Assembly (NCBI GenBank): GCA_021186555.1
Contig: JAJKFL010000007.1
Coordinates: 31,285,827 to 31,349,826, forward strand
Direction: 5' to 3'
Source: Reticulitermes speratus
Lineage: Eukaryota > Arthropoda > Insecta > Blattodea > Rhinotermitidae
DNA: 64,000 nucleotides
Made by a program: the position numbers and the translations under genes. Below the pieces are notes generated by a model. That model searched no databases, had not been told where the DNA came from, and was given only the letters and a program-made list of their open reading frames with translations. Below, piece after piece: positions 46,601 through 60,300 of this stretch; position 1 is the first letter of the stretch; each line of letters opens with the position of its first letter.

Positions 46601-49600
46601 AACCGAGACGGAGTGTGTTTACTGCGCGGTACGGACTGTATTTATGTGTTTTGTGTGGATCTCAGAACAAACAGCGATTATTTCACTGTACAGCATTAAC
46701 TGACTGGTTTGTATAACTGAGACGGAGTGTGTTTACTGCGCGGTACGGACTGTATTTATGTGTTTTGTGTGGATCTCAGAACAAACAGCGATCATTTCAC
46801 TGTACAACATTAACTGACTGGTTTGTATAACTGAGACGGAGTGTGTTTACTGCGCGGTACGGACTGTATTTATGTGTTTTGTGTGGATCTCAGAACAAAC
46901 AGCCATTATTTCACTGTACAACATTAACTGACTGGTTTGTACAACTGAGACGGAGTGTGTTTACTGCGCGGTACGGACTGTATTTATGTGTTTTGTGTGG
47001 ATCTCAGAACAAACAGCCATTATTTCACTGTACAACATTAACTGACTGGTTTGTACAACTGAGACGGAGTGTGTTTACTGCGCGGTACGGACTGTATTTA
47101 TGTGTTTTGTGTGGATCTCAGAACAAACAGCCATTATTTCACTGTACAACATTAACTGACTGGTTTGTACAACTGAGACGGAGTGTGTTTACTGCGCGGT
47201 ACGGACTGTATTTATGTGTTTTGTGTGGATCTCAGAACAAACAGCCATTATTTCACTGTACAACATTAACTGACTGGTTGTTAACTGAGACGGAGTGTGT
47301 TTACTGCACGGTACGGACTGTATTTATGTGTTTTGTGTGGATCTCAGAACAAACAGCCATTATTTCACTGTACAACATTAACTGACTGGTTTGTATAACT
47401 GAGACGGAGTGTGTTTACTGCGCGGTACGGACTGTATTTACGTGTTTTGTGTGGATCTCAGAACAAACAGCCATTATTTCACTGTACATTAACTGGCTGG
47501 TTTGTATAACTGAGACGGAGTGTGTTTACTGCGCGGTACGGACTGTATTTATGTGTTTTGTGTGGATCTCAGAACAAACAGCGATTATTTCACTGTACAG
47601 CATTAACTGACTGGTTTGTATAACTGAGACGGAGTGTGTTTACTGCGCGGTACGGACTGTATTTATGTGTTTACTGCGCGGTAGTCTTTAAATATGATTG
47701 AATTTAATCTTACTATTTAAAGAGTTAATATCCATTCAATTACTGCGTGGTTATGAACACTGTTCTGCGACATTTTGAATTCAAATGTTTTTTTTTTCTG
47801 TATTGAATTAGCTTTTTCAGAATACGTGGGAACAGTAACGAAATTTGTAGCGCCGTCATTTGTATTTGCCCTTTGCTCCTGTGTTTTGTGTTGTTAATGC
47901 TTTTAGAATGGTTGTTTCTAATCGTAATATTTTATCTTTATCATCTTTGTAATTGCTCGTTCCTTAGTTACTAACAACCTGTTAATTTTTCTCTTTGTGC
48001 TTGAATGCACATAGCAAGAACTTTTTAAATTAAAGGCGTAAAGAAGTTTCAAAAATAATATTACTTATTAACACAGATTATGCATGCATTCCCATATATG
48101 AAGTTTATTGTGAAACGTAATTGGAACGCCTTGACACTTTTAACTACGAACTGTTTTCATGTACTGACATGTAGAAGCGGCGAGAGGAATTCTGACCTAC
48201 TTTGGGCACACGGAAGGATCAAATATAACTATCGTACCTGGTAGAATGATCCTGGCAGTTGAGTTGCGAGGGCTTCTGTGACTGGGAAAGCCATTCCAAG
48301 GAGAATCAACAGCTTGGCGTACAGGGCTGATAGTGCGGTGATCATTGCGTTCCTGAGAATAGAAATACGGAGTTACAGAGTTAGGAGGCAGGCGGCTAGC
48401 GGTGTTAGGACTACATTTCAAGTACGCCTATCAGACGCTACGTGCCTGGTGCTCTAGAAGCTGACGGTAATGCGTGAGGCGCTACGTGCCTGATGCTCTA
48501 GAAGCTGACAGTAATGTGTGAGACGCTACATGCCTGATGCTCTAGAACTGACAGTAATGTGTGAGACGCTACATGCCTGATGCTCTAGAAGCTGAAAGTA
48601 ATGTGTGAGACGCTACATGCCTGATGCTCTAGAAGCTGAAGTAATGTGTGAGACGCTACATGCCTGATGCTCTAGAAGCTGACAGTAATGCGTGAGACGC
48701 TACGTGCCTGGTGCTCTAGAAGCTGACGGTAATGCGTGAGCTCTACATGCCTGATGCTCTAGAAACTGAAGTAATGTGTGAGACGCTACATGCCTGATGC
48801 TCTAGAAGCTGACGGTAATGCGTGAGACGCTACGTGCCTGTGCTCTAGAAGCTGAAGTAATGTGTGAGACGCTACATGCCTGATGCTCTAGAAGCTGACA
48901 GTAATGTGTGATACGCTACATGCCTGATGCTCTAGAAGCTGACAGTAATGGTGAGGCGCTACGTGCCTGATGCTCTAGAAGCTGAAGTAATGTGTGAGAC
49001 GCTACATGCCTGATGCTCTAGAAGCTGACAGTAATGTGTGAGACGCTACATGCCTGATGCTCTAGAAGCTGAAAGTAATGTGTGAGACGCTACATGCCTG
49101 ATGCTCTAGAAGCTGAAAGTAATGGTGAGACGCTACATGCCTGATGCTCTAGAAGCTGACAGCACTGTGTCACGTAATACTCACTCTGTCATTCTGCGCG
49201 CTCGCTTCTTCAGGATCGCCCTGTGTTCCTCTTCATCGTCGTCTCATCCTCAGTGACAGCGATGCGGCTGGGCGCCTGCTCCATCAGTCTGGGAACAACG
49301 GTACAAATGTACTTATAGTTACTGTCTGTGCTTTGCCATCTCGAAGTGTAATCATTACTGTGCGTTCTTTGTTCACAGTGGATAGAGTTAACGCCTAATA
49401 GCGAGTTGGTGCACATCCGACTGCTCCCGTTTTTAATCTCCAAAGCTACTGAAAGTATTTTGACAAAATATGATATTAATATTTATATTTAAAGTCCGAC
49501 ACATGTACAATATAATCACACTATTTGTGCACTTTCACCGTCCTACATGTTTCGAGCCCCTAACCCGGGCTCATCCTCAGGGACACATTATCCAAAATTG

Positions 49601-52600
49601 CACACTAGTTACACCAACTGGTACAATTATTTACATGAGTTCTTTACAATTGTTCCGATACACTGTTTAAAACAAATATAAGTTAAAAAGTTAAAAATTG
49701 TGGTTGTTGGTTGTTAACAATTGTATTAAAGTTGAACAATCTATGTTGTTTTGATCCTGTTTATCGGAGTAAGTTGCCTGTTGGGTGGTGAGAACTGTAT
49801 GATATTAATATTAAATTAAGTTATAAACCAACCGATGCACACTAAAACCACTTTTTAAGTAGCTTTATTATAAAATTGTTAAAATTGTACCCCTACACGT
49901 GTTTCGATCCTAGGATCATCGTCAGGGGGTTTTTTTTGCTAAAAGCTACAGTCACTTCAACACATGATTTAAAATATTCTATCTGCACTTTGAAACATAA
50001 GTTAAAATCTTGTCAAACTATTCGCTAAAAGTTGTAAAATTAAAAGCACTGTAGATGGTAGAATTGTGGAACTGTTGGCGTGTGGGATTAAAAGCTGTAA
50101 AATAAATAAATAGTGTGCATCGGTTGGTTTATAACTTAATTTAATATGACGAAGATGCACGGTGTCAACAATATGAAATTTATGGTGTTAATAGTTTGCA
50201 GTAAAGGTCTTAGGGCCGATCCCAGTGGCCACGCGGTCTAAGGCATGGGTCTACGGCCGCTCGCTTGCTGGGATTGTGGGTTCGAATCCCGCCGGTGGCA
50301 TGGATGTCTGTGTCTTATGAGTGTTGTGTGTTGTCAGGTAGAGGTCTCTGCGACGGGCTGGTCATTCGTCCAGGGGAATCCTACCGAGTGTGGTGTGTCT
50401 GAGTGTGATCGTGAAGCCTCGAAAAATGAGGAGGACTAGGCCCCGTAGGGGCTCTTGCGCCACAGGAAAAGAAAAAGGGCTTAGGACTGATTTAGTTTCA
50501 TTTCATAGTTTTTTTACCGTTGCACCGAACACAGTAACTTTATCGCAGAGAAAGCATGCATCCGCCGGGACAGTGACAGCTGCGTTGCCTGTCAGCGACA
50601 ACAGAAGCGCATTGTACAACGCTTACGTCATATGGAGCTCTACTCATTGTCGAGTTTCTTTTAAAAAAAAAGACCTATCGTATATACCTTGGGCACATGG
50701 CAGAATGTGGATAAAATTTGTGTGTGTGTTATTTACGTTTAAAACATTTTTGATCATGTTTCATATTGAACAAAATGTATAAGGAAAATAATTCTTCCCG
50801 CTGTTTATAATTACTTCTGTCAGTCGTAGGTTAAAATACTTGTGTGCTGCTTTATATCGGCGATTTCTGCCAAAAGAGTTGAACTCATCGTAAATAAGAA
50901 GATAGTAATGTGACTGTTTTTATCTGCAGTGAATTTACGATGAACAGAGGAAAGAAAACTTCTCAAGAGCGTGTTTAAGAGAGCTTGGTAAAGACCTGGC
51001 CATGAAATCGTGCGTGCACTAATGGCTGCGTTGTTCTGAAACTGGAAATGTTTGTGTTCGTCGTAATGCTCACCCTATAACGAGGAGTTGCTGATTGTTG
51101 ACCGAAACGACAGTAGATGACATTCTCCTTTCTGATGTTTGTACCGGAACAACTGTCATATCCTGGGATTCGATCAAAGGAGCTGCGATATGAGTATCGT
51201 CGTTGTCAGCCATGTTGAGGAACCTGAAATCAGTACGGAGAACGAATTCAGTGCATTGTGTGGACTCAACCGATATATATATATACAGGGCATACACAAA
51301 AGAATGGTGCTTTTTATATCAATATCATCATATATATACCGCACCATTCTTTTGTGTATGCCCTGTACAACAGTAGCGGAAGGTTGCGGTATATCGTAGA
51401 AACACACATATTTTCTTACTGATTGCCTTTCAACTCATAAACCCTCACTGGTTCCGATGTTTGTTTATTCTGTCCGCAGATTTCTTGTTGTAAATCTAAC
51501 AAATAATACAGATATCACAAATAAAAAGTATATTTTTCCTTGTACAGGTTGTTCCACTTAAAACGGGCCCCATTTATTGATTTTGCCGTGCAAGCGGGCC
51601 GGTTTTTTAAGTGGAACACACTGTATTTTGTTAAATAAAACGTAATTAATGTGTTTTAATTAGAAGCTGTGGACCTCCATGTGACTAGGTCGAGTCAAAT
51701 GAAAACATTAAAAGTGGGGAGGGGAGAATCGAGACTCTCCTCTGTGTAGCTGTAGCCACAGCAAGTCATTATCATGGGTTAGAAGCTTGTACTGCGTGTG
51801 GTATATTTGGCAGGTAAAGGTAAAATGTAGAAAGGTAAAGTTCACCCTAGAACAGGTCATGAAGGCCCAGATGGGGAGTAGATGTATAACTCTACTCTTT
51901 CTTTAACCTCGGCGCTAGGTGGGGGGTGGATGGTCAACGCCACGCCCCGGCCGCTTTACCCCCGGGAATGACCCGGTACCCATTGTACAGGAGGCTATAT
52001 TTGACAAGATGTTGAAATAACAAAGCTATACCGAACCTGTATGCACTAAATTAGCTGTCAAAGGATTTGAAGAATTTTGATCCAGGTAGGCCCACTTGTA
52101 TTCTGTGGCACATCTGAATTTCTTTTGAGGCTGAGTCGTCTGTGAGAAACTTGCTGAAGTTAGATCTGAGGGCCGTGTATATTGTGATACACGAATAACT
52201 AATTAACTGCCCTACTCTGTGACTGTCCCCGTAACTGTGACAGACGTACCTCCCTCCAAGCCTAAGATAAAAGATGTGATAATTTGCTACCTGGTCGGGG
52301 CCTACGCACGGTGGTACAAAAGGTACGGAGCAGTGGTGGAGTGTTGATAGCATGGAGCAATTCGTACGAATAGATAAGAGCCAAAATTAAATTCTTCGAA
52401 AAAGTTTTAGTCCACATTTCAAATTCACGACCGAGGAACCGTCGTTTCATACCCGGCAGGTGAAAGACGTGTTGTCTTCTCCAGAATGCCCAGACCGTTT
52501 CTGGGAACCACCCAGCCTCCCATCTGATGGATGTCGGGAATAAAGTGGCCAAGGCGTTAAGCTGACCACTCCACTCAATGTATTGCCGAGTCAAAAATGC

Positions 52601-55600
52601 GTCGTGCTGTGCATCCTCTCTCCCACATGTCTTCACGTTTTTCACACGGACTTTACTTCAGATGCCAAATTTGATCAAAATGCGACAAGTACACATACAT
52701 TTGGTTATAAGTACAGTGGAACCCCGTTATAACAACATCGGGTTATGTGACACCTCGTCTATAGCGTGAGATATGCTGTGGTATCAATTAATTCCTCACT
52801 GTTAACCATAACATTATACCCCTCGGTTTTTTTTGTGGAGAAGGGCCCCGCAGCAGAAGCTACGGACGCACCGCAGCCTTGAAGCTTATTGTGCAACCCT
52901 GTGATGAAGATGAAGAGAAAGATGATCAGTTTTTTTCATTTTTCCAAGTAATGTAGCACCGGTGGAATGAAATTGACAGGGGAAAACCGATGTACTCGGG
53001 AAGAAATTTGTCCCAATGCCACTTTGTCCACCACAAATCCCACATGGATTGACCGGGGCCATGGCACGGCCTTTATAGTATTGAATTGGCTTATAGGATT
53101 CATATGCATTTCTTGCACCCAACGCATTGTTTTTCATTTTGTTCCACTTGCTTATGTTGTGTTTCTTACAAATCAGACGATTCCTCTTGTTTGTGTATAA
53201 TGACGAAGAGATGCTGAGTAAGTGTCAATTGAGCTTGTTAGCAGGTGTTATGCTTAAACCTCTCCAGATGAATGTTTGTTAGCGAATGTGATCAAAGCCC
53301 TTTTGTAAACGCCTTTGAATTCATGTGTTCGTGAGAATTAAGTTAGGTCCTTAATTGGTTTGAGACGCAAATGTGTGTGACTGCAGAATCGGCAATTTAT
53401 TGAAATAACAGTACGACTATTGTTACTAAGCTAATGATGCTACTAAAATTAGACATGTTACTGCTGACTGGCCAAATAAGGATATAGAAAATAGGAATAT
53501 ATCTTGCATAGTGTCTTTGCGCTCATGTCAGTATCCGTTCCGCTGATAACCTTATCAAAAACACTGTCGGCCCAGTATAGTAAAAACAAAAGTTATGTTT
53601 TGAAATAAATCTGTTGTTTTTATTATTATTATTTATTATTATTATTATTTACTGCAATTGGGTTTTCACCCGATGGCAGTAGTCCTTACACTAGTACACA
53701 CAATACAAATGTTTTCACCCGGTGGCAGTAGTCCTTACACTAGTACACACAATACAAATGTTTTCACCCGGTGGCAGTAGTCCTTACACTAGTACACACA
53801 ATACAAATGTTTTCACCCGGTGGCAGTAGTCCTTACACTAGTACACACAATACAAATGTTTTCACCCGGTGGCAGTAGTCCTTACACTAGTACACACAAT
53901 ACAAATGTTTTCACCCGGTGGCAGTAGTCCTTACACTAGTACACACAATACAAATGTTTTCACCCGGTGGCAGTAGTCCTTACACTAGTACACACAATAC
54001 AAATGTTTTCACCCGGTGGCAGTAGTCCTTACACTAGTGCACACAATACAAATGTTTTCACCCGGTGGCAGTAGTCCTTACACTAGTACACACAATACAA
54101 ATGTTTTTACCCGGTGGCAGTAGTCCTTACACTAGTACACAAAATACAAATGTTTTCACCCGGTGGCAGTAGTCCTTACACTAGTACACACAATACAAAT
54201 GTTTTCACCCGGTGGCAGTAGTCCTTACACTAGTACACACAATACAAATGTTTTCACCCGGTGGCAGTAGTCCTTACACTAGTACACACAATACAAATGT
54301 TTTCACCCGGTGGCAGTAGTCCTTACACTAGTACACACAATACAAATGTTTTCACCCGGTGGCAGTAGTCCTTACACTAGTACACACAATACAAATGTTT
54401 TCACCCGGTGGCAGTAGTCCTTACACTAGTACACACAATACAAATGTTTTCACCCAGTGGCAGTAGTCCTTACACTAGTACACACAGTACAAATGAACAT
54501 ATAAATATACATAAAAATAACAATGCAAAACAAACTATACACAATTACAAAACAAAATACATACAGTAAATACAAGTACACACATTAGAACACCGTAATA
54601 TATACATATCGTACCTTGTCCAGAAATGTGACACAAGTCAATAGCTAATATTTATAGGAACTGAAGAAGTAAACTGGGTAAGGGGTGTGTACTGTCGTGA
54701 CCTATCTCACGGTGTATAACTCATACTTTCCCCTACAAGTGTCTCCCCTCCCCAAATAATTCATTGTCTTTCATGTCAGGGTCTATAAATTAGGCCGTAA
54801 GTGTAATGAATAATGCGTGCAGTGAATATTTACTTCTGAAACTTTGGTGTGATTTACACTTCAGAAAAAAAGAGGCTAAGTTTAAACTGACTACGTAGAA
54901 GGAACACGAAGGACACTTATGAGTTCATAATTATGTTGAACTTACCTGCCACAGTAGTGGATGATACTCTGTCGTTACGTAATATACTAATTAGTCTACT
55001 TATGAATTATGATCTACAAGGTAATAGTCTTTGAATTTAAAATAAATCATAAACGTTGGAGAGGTAAGAGGTTATGTCAGTAAGTGCGTGACAGGTCTGT
55101 GTTGTTAGTAACAGTGGTGACAGAATTTTAAACAATTTGGCTTTATATAAGTGTCGATAAATCGTTCTGGAAACGTACCGGCTACAAAGCTGAGTTTTAC
55201 CGGCTACAAAGCTGAGTTTTACCGGCTACAAAGCTCAGTTTTACCGGCTACAAAGCTCAGTTTTAGCGGCTACAAAGCTCAGTTTTAGCGGCTACAAAGC
55301 TGAGTTTTACCGGCTACAAAGCTCAGTTTTACCACCGGCTGTCATGAAGCGTAGGTATGGATTCGGGGCACACGGTGGCGCAGTTGGTTGAGGCACTGCT
55401 CTACACTCCGGAAGGTCGCGGGTTCGATTGCAATTTTTCATTGACTTAATCCTTCCGGCCGCACTATGGCCCTGGGGTGGTCGACTTACCCTCTAATAGA
55501 AATGAATACCAGGGGTGTCTCCTGGGGGCTAAAGGTAAAGGCGGCCGGTGAATAAGGCTGACAACTTTGGCACCTTCATGTGCCGATTGTCTTTAAATCT

Positions 55601-57296
55601 GGAGCCTCAACCCTTCTGGAGCCCTCATGGTCTGTCCAGGCCTTTATAGGGATTGCTTTTTGATTTGTTAGGTTCGGGCTCTACAGGCAACGTTGTTCTG
55701 GGTACTAACTGAAAAGAGAGACTGGCACTGCGGTATGAACGAGCCGTAACGCACTTATCTCCTGTGATTTGTCGCCATACTGGCAATTTGTTGATCAGTC
55801 GTCTCAATTATAATTTCAGAATCACTGCCTGATGTCCAGATCGACCCTATATCGGCTGACACGGTGTGTCGCCATGTTCAGGTCCTCGTCAGTAAGTCAC
55901 TGTACCCACTTCTTTGAGATCTAAGCTGTGTCGACCCCAATTATTCCTAGTCGACGAATATTTTGTTTGATATGAACACCGAATGTAAGAATGGTGCAGC
56001 ACTTTTGAGGATTTTCCCGTTTTTGAAGCTACGGAAGAGATATTATTACGAAATGCAGTGTGTTGGTGTCAGATTTTTCTACAGCCGTCCAGAAGTGCCC
56101 TGGAGCCAACCTAGTCCCTATACAATGGGTACCGGTGTCATTCCCGGGGGTAAAGCTTTCGGGGTGTGGCGTTAACCACACACCCCAATCTAGCGCCGAG
56201 ATTGAAGAAGAGTAGATACATCTACTCCCCTTCTGTGCCTTAATGGCAGGTTCTAGGGTGAAATTTACCATTATGTGTTGGTGTCATTCCGAATTCACAA
56301 GATATAATTTTCACAGCCTTTAGCCGTATGCTATTTCTTAAGGAGGAACTAGGTTAATCAGATCATCATTGATTTCTTTTGTGTCTTCATTTCAACTCTG
56401 GACTCTTTCGTCAAATTTAATGAAACTTGGTATGAACGTTATATCATTAGGACCCCCGCCCTCGCAAACTATTTTTTCCTTTGGCGCTACAGCCCAACTT
56501 GGGCCTAGGCCGCCTCATTGTTGAAGTTTCTATATCACACAGAATTAGACACACACACAAACGGTAGGACTTCTCTGAACGAGTGATCAGCTCGTCGCAC
56601 AGGCCGCTACCTACACAACACACAAGAAGCACAACAGACGAACATCCTGCCCTCAGCGGGATTTGAACCAGCGATCCCAGCAGTCTAGCGACCGCAGACC
56701 TACGCCTTAGACCTCACGGCCACTGGGATCGGCAAATCCTGTTTTCTAGTTGGTAGTCACAGCATAGTAGGACGCACTTGCTTATGCGATAGGAGTGACA
56801 CAAGCGACACCACATATAAGGTCCTGAATGTTGCATGATAGGGGAACACAATCGCGAGCGCCGGGTCACTGTGGCATCTAAATTTTGTACGGTGGCGCCC
56901 TGTGTTTTTGGATTCCGAGTATGGAAGTTGCTTCGTGTTACCCTTGTGGCGCTTAAAATTTGGAGGTGGCTCCTATATTTCTGTAACATTTGTGCTCCCG
57001 TGGTGTGTGATGTACTAGGTATTCGAGAACTAAGCAACTCTTTTTCTTGTAACTATTTTGCAAAATAAAGGCATACATTGACGGCTGCAGTATGTTATTT
57101 AGCTTGCCGTTTGACAAGAAATATAGTATTAGAGGTAACATGTTGAAATTTGGTACGGAGACAGGATATAAACGTACGTCTAAATTGTGTTTGAAATGCT
57201 GTTTGCAATTGATTTCAAACATGGCTACCAACTGTGAGGGACTTTGAGCTTGTACGTGTATTCCAAAAATTTTTCGTAGCCAAATTCTATACCCCA

Positions 57297-57338
<42 letters not shown>

Positions 57339-60300
57339 GTAAAATAGGATTTTTCTTGCTGGGCGCAATAAACTGCCTCTTATACATTCCTGACGTCTGG
57401 GATGTGACGTGTTGTTGAACGAGTAGTGACCGACGTTTCGAAGAATGGTAGTGCCTTCGAAACGTCTACAACTACTCACTCAACACGTCACACCCCAGAA
57501 GACAATATTCAGCAGCACTGCTGTGAGAACCTCAGATATGATAAGCTGCAATTTACAGATATGACCTTGCTTATCATTCGTTTCTCCTTAATTTTTTAGA
57601 AACATTTTTTTTTTCGTTTTTTGTTACAAGAGAAATTTTGTAAATGGGAACATATAGTCAAATGAGATATTTGTTTTAACGCAGCGAGAAATTTTATTTC
57701 GTTGGCGACCCTGTGCATTCTACTGCCATCTTCAGTGTAATGGACACTTCTAACGGGACAGTCGTGTGTTAATGTTGCTGATTGTAGTTGCTTGTATCAT
57801 CTGAAACAGGCATGTTTTTGGCTTTTCTGTGCGTCACATTTATATATTTCGTTTACTGTGACACCTGTGTTTTAATACGTCAAACCGCGCCGTTAATGCG
57901 TCCTGTGTTTTGCTACATTCGTGGTCAGTTCATTCTCATATTCGGTACCAATAGTAATGTCTGTGTATAGAGTGCCTATGAAGTGTATTGTGGTTGCTTG
58001 TCGGTGACCAGGAAAAATATTGTACTATTCGTATTGGTCGTTTAATGTGTGCTGTGCATTTCGGTGCTAGCTTGATGGAAAACGACAAGCTATGCTATTT
58101 ACTGTACTCGTGGTTCTGAGGGGACGGACTGCTGGTTTAGCTTGACTGGTATCTCTTCTTACTCTCACCTGCAGGCAGACGCACTATCAAACACCTGAAT
58201 CTGCTAGCAGCCTAGAGACCGCTACCGTATGGTAAGCAGTGACGCCTGTGTATACAGTTATAACGGATACTGTATATTTATTAAATTCATTCTTATTACA
58301 CTGTTCGCGTTATTTAAATCTAGCATAAACAGGCACTCGGCCGTGCCATGGCTCAGGCGGTTAGTCGCCATCACCGCGGAGGCCCGGGTTCGATCCCGGG
58401 TTAGTCCGTGTAGGATTTTGGTGGACAAAGTGGCACTGGGACAGGTTTGTATCCAAGCACTTCGGTTTTCCCCTGTCAATTTCATTCCACCGGTGCTCCA
58501 TTAAAATGGAAACGCAGTAAGAACTTCATCATCTTCATCACAAGGTTGCACAATAAGCCTCAAGGCTGCGGTGCGTCCGTAGCATCTGCTGCGGGGGCCC
58601 TTTAAAAAAACACTTTCCTTTTTAAACTCTGTTATCTAAGCTGTCAATTGCTGAAATTATACAGCGTCGGTGATAGATGAATGAATGAGTATGGAACATT
58701 GGTGGAATGATGCTGACAGGGGAAAACCGAAGTACTAGAGGACAAGATAGGCAATGTACCTATAACGTAACATTGTGGCGCGTTCGCGTAACCATCGTTG
58801 CAGTAAACACGCAACAATGTATTTATTATCTCGTAAAAGGTATGACTTTCGAAAAAATTATTAAAGATAAAAGGTGTGTTTTGATTTTCTGTACGAATTT
58901 GGTCTGGAACATTTCTCACTCTAAGAAGAATGTAGCGAGGTATTATTATAAATGTACGTACGTCTTCATGTAAAGTACCCATTATCCTTGTCATATATTA
59001 AGCAAACTTTAAATTTTTCTACAGATTTTCAAATAGTTCTCTAATATCAAATTTCATGAAAATCCGTCCAGTGGGAGCAGAGTTTTTCCATGCGGACGGA
59101 GGCACATGGTGAAGCTAATAGTATATTTGCGCCTTGAAACCTGTCCCAATGCCACTTTGTCCACCACAAGTCCCAGATGGACGACCCTGGGATTGAGCCC
59201 GGGCCTCCACGATGAGAGACCGGCGACTAAACGCCTGAGCCACGGCACGGTCTACCTTCCACTTTGTTGACCAATATACTTGTTCTTGCAATCAGGGCAC
59301 TATAATTGGTATATACCATTTTTCACTTTGTTGATCGGCATATTTTAACTTGCCCCCAACGGGGGCATTCTAGTTGGTATATACCATTTTTAGTAAATGT
59401 CTTTGAGATGTGTTTTTCATAATACGTCTTGAAGTAGTGTCGGTTGTAATGTAATTCTTATGCTTTTATGCTAGTTTGAAGGAACATCAGTGCGTTTGAG
59501 CATAATATAGGATATTTTGATTCGCTGAACATTATATAAATCAGAAATAGAGGACTTCATTGCAGTGTTTAACTAAGTAGGGACACCACACGAACACAGG
59601 CTAGAAGTATACATACATACATACATACATACATACATACATACATACACATGGGCACGCGGTGGCGCAGTTGGTTGAGGCACTGCGCTACAGGTCGGAA
59701 GGTCGCGGGTTCGATTCCCGATGGTCTCACTGGAAGTTTTCATTGACATAATCGTTTCGGTCGCACTATGGCCCTGGGGTCGACTCAGCCTCTAACAGAA
59801 ATGAGTACCAGGAATCTTTCCTGGGGGTAAAGGCGGCCGGCGCGTAGGGCTGACAACCTTACCACCTTCATGTGCCGATTGTCTAGAAATCGGGGAGCCT
59901 CAACCTCCTGGAACCCTAAGGGCCTGTCCAGGCCTGTAATGGGATTGCTTTACCTTTTGCTTACATACATACACATATAGAGTTCCAAAGACGGCACTCA
60001 GTTGAATGACACACACAATATTATTCCCAGCCCAATTTTGACGCATTAGACTAAACTAGCTATAACCCAGGTCACTACTGTTTCCTCGCCCCCATCCGTA
60101 TCCCTATTCTCACATTTACGATACACAATCTAACAACACAGCTGTCAGTCTATTGCTGGAATTTGCTGGAGTAAGCACACATAGCAAGAGAAATAAATAA
60201 CAAAGTAGAAAATGAGGGAACCAAGAAATTGATGGATGATCATCACTTTAATAAATAAATGTGAATGAATATAAAATTTTTGACAGTCTTAATGTGGGAG

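Noticed and set aside
46843..47385. 180-residue protein with 38-residue repeats
   Set aside because: The unit is 114 bp, so frames stay open by arithmetic. It is antisense to gene B and the repeats are DNA-level identical.
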